From: Centrapalus pauciflorus | Lineage: Eukaryota; Streptophyta; Magnoliopsida; Asterales; Asteraceae | Reading direction: 5' to 3' | Assembly (NCBI GenBank): GCA_020465985.1 | Contig: JAANYP010000369.1 | Location: forward strand, 1-64,000 | DNA length: 64,000 nt | Part shown: positions 55,367 through 64,000 of the stretch, in pieces | How positions within the stretch are numbered: the stretch's first letter is position 1 | Layout: the number at the start of each line of letters is the position of its first letter | The notes under the pieces: generated by a model | Database searches by the model: none | What the model saw: the letters and a program-made list of their open reading frames with translations, nothing else | What the model was told of the DNA's origin: nothing | Program-made: the position numbers and the translations under genes

Positions 55367-56932
55367 ATGACTAATATTCTTCTTGTCACTCTGCAGGAGA
55401 AACAACCATCCCAGGTTTGGTACTTGGACAGTGGCTGCTCAGGGCACATGACAGGTTGTAAGAACCTGCTGAGTGATCTAAGGCCTGAAAAATGGCCAAA
55501 AGTCACATTTGGTGACAATGTACAGGGATCCACTGAGGGATATGGAACTCTTAAAGCTGGTGCTGCAGTGTTCAAAAGAGTAGCCTATGTGGTTGGGCTG
55601 AAACATAACCTTGTTAGCATAAGTCAACTGTGTGATGCTGGCTACAAAGTTAACTTTGATGAGCACCTAGGTTACATATTGGATCCCTAAGGCAAAGTTG
55701 TGCTGTGTGCTCAACGAAAGAAAGGTGTATATGTTGTGGACATGCAATCTGCTGATCCTACAACTGAAACCTGTTTTCTCACAAGAACAAATGCAGACCT
55801 AAACTGGTTATGGCACAAAAGGCTGTCACATCTGAACTTCAAGAACATCAACAAACTCTATAAGAAAGAGTTGGTGACAGGTTTTCCTTCTATGACCTTT
55901 GTTAAGGACAAACTCTGCACAGCTTGTGAGAAAGGCAAGCAGAGGAAATCATCTTTTAAATCCAAACATAACTTTTCTATTGATACTCCTCTCTTCTTAA
56001 TCCACATGGACTTGTTTGGACCTGTAAATGTCCCAAGTCTAGGAGGAAGAAGATACACTTTAGTAATGGTTGATGAGTTCTCCTGGTACACACGGGTTAT
56101 CTTTCTGAAGAGCAAAGGAGAGGCTGCCAGAGAAATTATTGGATTTATGAAAAAGATGGAAATGCTGAACTCTGCCTAAGTGAAGCAGCTTAGAAGTGAT
56201 CATGGTACTGAATTCAGAAACAGTACTCTTGAAGATTTTTGTGAAGAGAAAGGAATCACTCATAACTTTTCAGCTGTAAGAACTCCACAACAAAATGGAG
56301 TTGCTGAAAGGAGAAACCGAACTCTCATTGAAGCTGCTAGAACCATGCTGTGTGCATCTGGTTTACCTTCATCATTCTGGGCTGAAGCTGTTAACACTGC
56401 CTGCTTTACCCAAAACAAATCCTTAGTGGTGAAAAGGTTCAACAAGACTCCCTATGAGCTGCTCAAAGGGAGAAAGCCAAATGTCAGTTACTTCCATGTG
56501 TTTGGGTGTCCCTGTTTCATTCTGAATCAAAGGGATCAACTGGCAAAGTTTGAACCAAAAGCTGATGAAGGTGTGTTTGTTGGCTACTCTACTATCTCCA
56601 AAGCCTACAGAGTGTACAACAACAAAAGAAAGGTCATAGATGAATCTATCAATGTCACCTTTGAAGAGTCCAAGAATGCTTCCACCAAAGCTGTTCCTAA
56701 ATCAGTTTCAGGAGAATTAAACTTTGATGATCTCATGCATTCAAACAATGAAGATGACTCAAAAGCTTCCACTACATCTAATGTGGAACCTGTTAACAAT
56801 GATGGGCATGATGATGATTATGTCAATACACCCTGTGTGAATAAGTGTACTGACTTAATTACAACTACATGTCCTGAACCTATCAATGCTGATTTTCCTA
56901 GTTCATCTGCTGATATGTTCAACAGTGGTTAG
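55367..56932 (+). pseudogene. pol: protease and integrase, third copia
   Basis: One frame with three stops: TAA 55688-55690, TAA 56177-56179 and TAG 56930-56932. Protease YLDSGCSGHMTG near 55421. Zinc region WHKRLSHLNFKN and CTACEKGKQRKSS. Integrase HMDLFGP near 56005, SDHGTEFRN near 56197 (Asn replaced by His in the usual DNGTEF) and NGVAERRNRTLIEAA. The frame is kept, so damage is by point mutation only. Confidence 0.88.
55368..55396 (+). promoter_or_regulatory. Splice-acceptor-like site at the gag/pol junction, third copia
   Basis: TGACTAAT (55368-55375), a pyrimidine-rich tract TTCTTCTTGTCACTCTG and CAG ending at 55396. The TAA in the gag frame lies in the branch-point word. The protease Asp is the 11th codon after the AG, in phase. 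An ATG at 55367 also opens the pol frame here, so internal initiation is an alternative. Confidence 0.5.
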
Positions 56933-58699
56933 TTGTGTTCAACAAGTGAACAGACTCAAGACAACAGTGTGACTGAAAATCTTGAGAGCTGTTCAACAGG
57001 ACCTGCTGAAGCTCCTGATAACTCAGGAGAATCCTCATTGAAGAATGATCCTAAGTGGATCAGATGTCACCCCAATGATCAAATAATTGGTGACATCAGC
57101 AAAGGGGTACAAACAAGGTGGGACAACTTAGGGAACTTCTGTATGTTCTCTAGTTTTGTTTCACTAATGGAGCCAAAGAAGGTGGATGAAGCACTAAAAG
57201 ATGTTAATTGGATCACTGCCATGCAAGAAGAACTCAATCAGTTTGAGAGAAACAAGGTATGGAAGCTGGTTCCTGCTCCTAAAGGTAAAACTATAATTAG
57301 CACTAAATGGGTTTTCAGGAATAAAATGGATGAGCAAGGACATGTCATTAGAAATAAGGCAAGACTGGTTGCTCAGGGTTATAGCCAGGAGGAAGGAATT
57401 GACTATGATGAGACATTTGCTCCTGTGGCCAGGCTAGAAGCAATTCGTTTGTATCTAGCCTATGCTGCTCATAAGAGCATTAAGGTATTTCAAATGGATG
57501 TTAAGAGTGCATTTTTAAATGGGAAGCTGCAAGAAGAAGTTTATGTCAAGCAGCCTCCAGGTTTTGAAAATGAACAACATCCAGGTTTTGTCTATAAGTT
57601 GGACAAAGCACTCTATGGTCTCAAAGAAGCCCCTAGAGCCTGGTATGACACTCTTACTGAATTCCTTATGAGCAATGGGTATTCCAGAGGTAAAGTGGAT
57701 ACCACACTGTTCATAAAGAAGGTGAAGTCTGATATTATGCTTGTTCAAATTTATGTGGATGCTATAATATTTGGTTCTACCAATGAGCAGTTATGCAAGA
57801 ATTTTTCATTACTCATGAAATCCAAATATGAAATGAGTATGATGGGAGAACTTACTATCTTTTTAGGATTACAGGTTAAACAAACCTCAACTGGAATTTT
57901 TATAAATCAAAGAAAGTATACTTTAGATCTCTTGAAAAAGTTTAAATTTGATCAAAGTTCTCCTATTAAAACCCCAATGGCAACCAATGTAAAATTGGAT
58001 GCTGATGCCAGTGGCAAAGCTGTTTCAGTAACAGCTTACAGAGGCATGATTGGGAGCTTGCTATATTTAACTGCTAGTAGACCTAATATTATGTTTGCCA
58101 CCTGTTTGTGTGCTAGGTTCCAAGCTGATCCAAAGGAATCTCATCTAGCTGCTGTCAAAAGAATCTTCAGATACCTGAAGGGCACATCAGGTTTGGGTCT
58201 TTGGTATCCCAAAGACTCAAGCCTTGAACTAACAGGTTATTCAGATTCTGATTTTGCAGGCTGCAGGCTAGATAGAAAAAGCACTACAGGTGGATGTCAA
58301 CTCCTTGGTGGTAAGTTATTAAGTTGGTGTAACAAGAAGCAGAACTCAGTGTCTACTTCTACTGCTGAAGCTGAGTACATTGATGCTGGAAGCTGCTGTG
58401 GGCAGATTCTGTGGATGCAGCATCAGCTTGAAGACTATGGACATGTGTATAGGAAAACTCCTATTCTGTGTGATAACACAAGTGCCATAGCCATTTCCAA
58501 CAATCCAGTATTTCATTCAAGAACAAAGCATATTGAAGTCAGACATCACTTCATCAGGGATCACATTCAGAAAGGTAATGTGGAGGTAAGTTTTATTTCC
58601 ACAAATGAACAGCTTGCAGACATTTTCACCAAACCTCTTGATGAAACCAGGTTTAATTACCTTGTCAGCAAGCTGGGCATGTTAAACAAAAGTGACTAA
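56933..58699 (+). pseudogene. pol: RT with YVDA and RNase H, third copia
   Basis: Same frame, open to 58699. RT: WITAMQEELNQFERNKVW, GIDYDETFAPVARLEAIR, MDVKSAFLNGKLQEEVYV. The catalytic YVDD is YVDA (Ala codon 57761-57763), so the second metal-binding Asp is lost and DNA synthesis should fail. RNase H: LTGYSDSDFAGC, KSTTGGCQLLG, STAEAEYIDAG, KHIEVRHHFIRD, ADIFTKPLD, SKLGMLN. Confidence 0.92.
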
Positions 58700-58838
58700 G
58701 TGTCCTCAAAGGTCTAAGATTTTATATGTCTCACACTGCTCAAGTTTCTCAGAACAGCTTAGACAGAACAGGCTATGCATGTTCTGTACTTAGCCATTTT
58801 TCAGAAAAACCTGAACAGCTTGAGCATACAACAGGCTG
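58700..58838 (+). other. 3' tail of the third copia element
   Basis: Non-coding, with AACAGCTTAGACAGAACAGG and related words like those in the LTR. It stops abruptly at Helitron-like sequence, so the rest of the element is deleted. Confidence 0.6.
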
Positions 58839-59151
58839 AACAACTTTACTTATTTCTCTTGATGTCATATGTCATAATAATCAATTTACACATGACGAAT
58901 TATATTCTAGGAAAAACAAATAATATGAAAATCATATCTTTCAAAATTTAAATCTATTATAATAAGATTTAAAATAAATTCAAACAAAAGACATATTTCA
59001 TACCATATTAAAATCATAAAAAAACAACTTTTATTTATCTAAAAGACATATTTCATAACATTTTATTTCATGTAATAAAATATATATACATTTTTTACAT
59101 ACAAAACTTTTTTATTAAAAATATCCACGTGATACGTGGGTCATAAACTAG
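58839..59151 (+). mobile_element. Helitron 3' fragment
   Basis: Ends with the hairpin CCACGT-GAT-ACGTGG (59125-59139) and CTAG (59148-59151) before a T. It matches 59782-60093 over its whole length. The 5' half is missing. Confidence 0.8.
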
Positions 59152-60093
<942 letters not shown>

Positions 60094-60300
60094 TTCATTT
60101 AATAAAGTTGCACACATGATTTATTTATTTTCTTGAATACTATAAGTTGCACACATAATAATTCACCGGTTGCACATATAAAATCTTTAAAAAATTTTCC
60201 CTGCAAAACGAGGTTATTTGGGAGGGGACCCGTTGCACGGGCTACCCCCATTCCCTCATAGGTCCGCCTATGGTACTTCTGGTGCGCTGCGTAATAGGTG
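60094..60300. repeat. Duplicated flank, copy 2
   Basis: Nearly identical to 59152-59365. It ends at the TIR element, which seems to have inserted into it. Confidence 0.75.
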
Positions 60301-62394
60301 GTGAATATAAGGCTGTCATCTATGTAACCTTAGATACAAAACACATCAAAAATACGTCGTTTTGATTTAAAATATATAAACTCCTTCTACCCACTAATTA
60401 AACCTAAAATTGAAAAAAAAAACCCCAAAGCAAGCAGACTTCCCACGTTCTTCTTTAGCATCATCCTTGTCCTCTCTGTTTCGACTCCGAATGGCACCAC
60501 CGATTAAAGGCTTCGTGCATCTTTTTTCACCGTCCTCTCTGTTTCGACTGCAAACCGTGATATCCCTTCATGGCTTCGTGCGTCCTCAACCACCACCAGT
60601 CTACCGATTTGGCGGCTGCCGCTCCCGTGCCCATCCACCATTTGACTCAATGTCCCACTTATCATAAACTACATCTATGTTGAAGGCTTGAAGAGTGATA
60701 TGTTAATTCTTACTTAAATGATTTGAACTTGCGTAAGGTGTTGCATAATATATTCTCAAATACTATCTTATTCCAATAAACCTTATTATAACACAACAGA
60801 GTTGTCTCATTCGTTTAGAAAATGGATGAGTTAACCGAATTGATCGTATTGTATTCGATTAGTTCTCTCACAGTAGAGTGCTTGTCTTGTTCTTCTAAAC
60901 TTCTTCCATAAAAACCTGTTTAGTGATAATTATGATAATTTCTTTCATTTGATTTCAATGCTTTTAGTTATGATAAATTAAATCAGATGAATTTGCTTGT
61001 GTGTTGGTAGGAAGTGAATGATTGCATCTGTTGGTAACACGTGTTTGTTGGAATGCATACCAGGTATTTGATAAAATGCCTCGGTATGATTTTTTTTTTT
61101 TTAAATTGAAAGGCTCTATCGTTGGTCCATTTCTTTTTTCCCTTTAAAAATTATAGTAGAATTTGTAGTTGTCTGTAACTAAGGATCACCCATTGTTACA
61201 CTTCATCGTATTGGTTGAAATGACAAAAGTAATCTCTTAGCAATTTTCTTCTATGCAGATGAGATAAATTATGTGCAAAAAAAAGTTTCAAAGGCTTCAG
61301 CCCCAGGAGTGCGAGATTAAAGAGCCGAAATCTACAACTCCAAAATGGGTACAAGAAGAAAAAATTCATTGGATCAAACCGGCCAGTTGCATACATACTT
61401 CCAAGTGAAGTACAAGGATGAACATTAGGTTCCAAAGAACTAAAGTAGCCTTAAAGCTTCATATGATTTGTTGGGAGAAGATAACATGCAGCAACATCAA
61501 CAAGATTAGAAGTGATGGAGATCAAACAACGGAGCATGCACAACTAATTAGATAATCAAATATTATTATTACAACCACATGCATTTATCAAATTAATGCA
61601 TATAAATAATTTTATAATATCTTATATCATGTATCGAATAGGAATTAGGAAGGCATCTGCAAGTTGTATATAGAGTTAGATGATACTATAATTCAATAAT
61701 CATCTCATATCTACATGTAGTACAACAAACTTTCACAACTACTTAAACAAAATTAGAACATGTTGGTTGTTTAAGGGTCGATGAAAAATTTATGGAAATC
61801 GAAAACGTGAAACACCAAAAGGTAATAATGAAATCAATATTTTTTTTAAAAATCAGTAAGTGATCATAATACGTTATTATTAGTAACAATGTTGCTAAAA
61901 CTTGCGGTAACAATGTTGCTAAAACTTGCGGCACAAATGGGCACTTACGATGCCGGGATTCAATACTTTTCTGGACAAACTGATTGCAAAAAAGATTATA
62001 ACATTTCGTGATGAACACCACTCCAATGTCAAAACTTGAAAGCAACATATAAACAAGGCTATTTATGAAAGCCTCACAGCTTTACAACAAAGAGGGAAAA
62101 ATGTAAACTTTTAATCGGTGGTGCCGTTCGGAGTCGAAACAGAGAGGACGAGGATGATGCTAAAGAAGAACGTGGGAAGTCTGCCTTTAATCGGTGGTGC
62201 CGTTCGGAGTCGAAACAGAGAAGACGAGGATGATGCTAAAGAAGAACGTGGGAAGTCTGCTTGCTCTGGGTTTTTTTTTTTCAATTTTAGGTTTAATTAG
62301 TGGGTAGAAGGAGTTTATATATTTTAAATCAAAACGACGTAGTTTTGATGTGTTTTGTATCTAAGGTTACATAGATGACAACCCTATATTCACA
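60301..62394. mobile_element. Non-autonomous TIR element (MULE-like), 2.1 kb
   Basis: TIRs of about 208 bp (60301-60508 and 62187-62394), both starting GTGAATATA and sharing GTCATCTATGTAACCTTAGATACAAAACACATC-type sequence at over 90% identity. Long TIRs fit Mutator-like elements. I could not find a 9 bp target duplication, so the superfamily is open. The inside (60509-62110) shows no recognised gene; an ORF at 60410-60667 lies partly in the TIR and is not convincing. A PPR-like fragment lies at 61054-61080. Confidence 0.75.
62111..62262. repeat. 76 bp tandem duplication at the inner edge of the right TIR
   Basis: TTAATCGGTGGTGCCGTTCG starts at 62111 and 62187; the two units differ at a few bases (GAGAGGAC against GAGAAGAC). 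The left TIR has only one copy. Confidence 0.85.
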
Positions 62395-62395
62395 T

Positions 62396-62400
<5 letters not shown>

Positions 62401-62477
<77 letters not shown>
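62401..62477. repeat. (AT)n microsatellite
   Basis: Pure TA run of about 77 bp between the TIR element and the MITE. Confidence 0.95.
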
Positions 62478-62479
<2 letters not shown>

Positions 62480-62813
62480 TTCGAGAGAGTACCACCCTTT
62501 ATGCAGCGCACCAGAAGGTACCACCTTTAAAAAAACTTTTTTAAATTTTTTTCATGAACATGTTTTAATTAACATTATGAATATCATATGTAAATTTCAC
62601 ATACATTCACATCTACTAGCTCCTAAAAAATGATGTGAACACACACTTATATAATTTTGAATGTATGTGAACGTACATTTATGTAATGTGTGTTTTCATT
62701 CACTTAGAGTGTTCGAATTTGCGTGAAAATCACGTATGATCTGTGTAAAGTTAATTAAAAAATGTTCATGAAAAAAACTTTCAAAAAAATTACTTTTATG
62801 GGTGGTACCTTCT
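62480..62813. mobile_element. MITE, right end interrupted
   Basis: The left TIR includes AGAAGGTACCACC (62513) and continues AACATGTTTTAATTAA; the right has TTAATTAAAAAATGTTCATG and GGTGGTACCTTCT ending at 62813. The left TIR starts about 33 bp earlier (GGTTCGAGAGAGTACCACCC), and the matching right part is missing because an LTR element begins at 62814. Non-coding, AT-rich centre. Confidence 0.7.
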
Positions 62814-63180
62814 TGTTAGATATTTAATTTCGATCTTGTGGGTTTATTTTGTAATAAATATTACTAGTTTGTTTACTTGTAATTAATTTCTAGTCTTTGT
62901 TTAATTAGTTTCTTTATTATTGAGATTCAGGGGGTCAAAGTGTAATTCTATGAAACTTGCTTTTATTCCCTAGTCATAAAGGTGACCTAGGGTTTTGTGT
63001 AATCAGTGGTTGACAAATTGAATATTCACACAGCCGCCGCATATTTCAGATAAACATTCTCTTTGTTCATCATTTCACCATCATTCCTCAATCATTGAGT
63101 TATTTTATTCTGTTTGTGTGAATGTTTGTTTGATTTATACAAAAACGAATGTTGATTATTCTGGGAATTACATATTTACA
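62814..63180 (+). repeat. 5' LTR of a further LTR retrotransposon (runs off the window)
   Basis: Starts TGTTAGATAT and ends ATTTACA, 367 bp, followed after 2 bp by TGGTATCAGAGC (63183-63194), a Met-tRNA primer site. The flank CTTCT (62809-62813) should be the target duplication. A short TGTTAG LTR fits Ty1/copia, but no coding region is inside the window. Confidence 0.75.
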
Positions 63181-63194
63181 ATTGGTATCAGAGC

Positions 63195-64000
63195 TCAGGA
63201 GGTGGATTTCAACTTCATTCATTCGGATTCTGCAATTGTTCTTCGCTGTTCATCTAAAAAACCCACGGTTTGATATTTATTTCTCATCAATATTTTTGTT
63301 TTTCGTGTTTTCTTATCCTGTGATCATCTCCTATTCATCCCTTAGTGATTTAGAGCTATTTAGGTTCAATCCTTACGTGTTTATGTCCATTTACATCTGA
63401 TTTTCAGTCTTGAAAAAAAATGGGGTTTTCTTTCAGTTTGGTCCAATTTTAAACGATTTTTAGGTGTTTGGGTATATTTTAAGTACTAAAAATGTTTAAA
63501 ATAATTTTCCGATCATTTAGAAATTATTTTTAGGCCAAAATCTGCTAGTTTTAATTCTGGAAATATTCTGAAAAATTCATAACTGTTGCATTTCGGACCT
63601 TAGTTCGGTCCACTTCGGACCACATCTAGGTGTACTTCGGACCACAGTTTTCCCTAATTCGAACCTCACTTCGGACCAACCGAAAAACTGATAAAATAAT
63701 TTTAAAACACTTAAATTAACTTGTGCTTTCATTTTTAATTTCATCTCGGACCATCCGAACTTCGGTCCCAATCCGAATTCGGTAGTTCCATTTGAAAATT
63801 ATCTAAGTGTCCATCTCAAATACGTACTGTTCATCCGAATTCGATCCATCAAGTCTTGGTCAAACAGAATTACGTCAGTCCATATATTCACTGTTCATCC
63901 GAACTCCGTCCCATCCGAAGTCAACTGTTCATCCGAACTCAGACCCATCAGAAGTCAACTGTTCATCCGAACTCTGTCCCATCCGAACTCAACTGTTCAT
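63195..64000 (+). other. Leader of the last LTR element with TCCGAA/TTCGGA repeats
   Basis: No gag is reached. From about 63590 the words TTCGGACC and ATCCGAAC recur. From about 63890 a 36 bp unit, CTGTTCATCCGAACTC plus CCCATCCGAA, repeats at least three times up to the window edge. The ORF at 63149 is not a recognised product. Confidence 0.65.

Larger units (their letters stand above)
51449..58838 (+). mobile_element. Third Ty1/copia element, 3' truncated
   Basis: Order: LTR, PBS, gag, zinc knuckles, protease, integrase, RT, RNase H. No 3' LTR: about 135 bp after pol the sequence changes into a Helitron fragment at about 58839. The left edge is uncertain. TGTTAGGC at 51449 or TGTTGATGC at 51519 could be the LTR start, and a polypurine-like GAGGGGGAGATTC (51502-51514) lies between them. 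Breaks in gag and pol and a changed RT active site show an old copy. LTR and 3' tail share repeated GAACAGGCTG and AGCTTGAGC words. Confidence 0.85.

Noticed and set aside
60292..60300. 9 bp target duplication of the TIR element
   Set aside because: TAATAGGTG on the left is not matched after 62394.
60410..60667. 85-codon ORF as a host gene
   Set aside because: Half lies in the left TIR; no domain; internal repetition of LFRLxxxxxxxGFV comes from duplicated DNA.
61054..61080. PPR gene
   Set aside because: Only nine codons fit the motif and no further PPR repeats are visible.

Overview
The window is intergenic plant DNA made almost wholly of transposable elements. I see no host gene, rRNA, tRNA gene or CRISPR array. 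The repeat families (chromodomain Ty3/gypsy with 2.4 kb LTRs, Sirevirus-like Ty1/copia, an endogenous caulimovirid, Helitrons, MITEs) point to a eudicot. The downstream-of-pol ORF resembles ORFs I recall from Asteraceae, so a composite such as lettuce is likely, but this is not proven.

Layout. 1-1256 and 10897-11190: a minisatellite built on the palindrome TCTACGTAGA, split by a Tekay/Del-like chromovirus (1257-10896, TSD CATAA). 11191-18337, minus strand: a degenerate endogenous pararetrovirus (movement protein, coiled coil, coat protein/zinc knuckle, protease, RT, RNase H, small downstream ORF) with a tandem triplication at the protease/RT border. 18338-42615: an outer Sirevirus-like copia element (plus strand) with a younger one nested in it (26960-40535, minus strand, TSD GATTA, LTRs with 5 differences in 666 bp). 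Both carry the same kind of third ORF after pol; in the inner one it is an intact 1014 codons. 43136-51150: a MITE, long AT microsatellites and a large inverted repeat. The right arm of that repeat is split by a non-autonomous LTR element (45013-50269, TSD ATTTT) and a 468 bp Helitron (50313-50780). About 51519-58838: a third copia element, truncated at its 3' end, with a mutated RT active site. 58839-60300: duplicated Helitron 3' ends. 60301-62394: an element with 208 bp terminal inverted repeats. 62480-62813: part of a MITE. 62814-64000: the start of another LTR element that runs off the window.

The elements form a nesting record: satellite, then gypsy; viral end, then outer copia, then inner copia; inverted repeat, then LTR element and Helitron. 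The most interesting signals lie outside the usual genes: (1) seven tandem hairpins at 47275-47561 whose stems change by compensation while loop and flanks are conserved; (2) a branch point, pyrimidine tract and AG at the gag/pol junction of all three copia elements; (3) an 81 nt GT-AG segment inside the gypsy RT whose only stop codon is the splice AG; (4) the third-ORF family; (5) arrays of CpG-centred palindromic words, a different word in each element.
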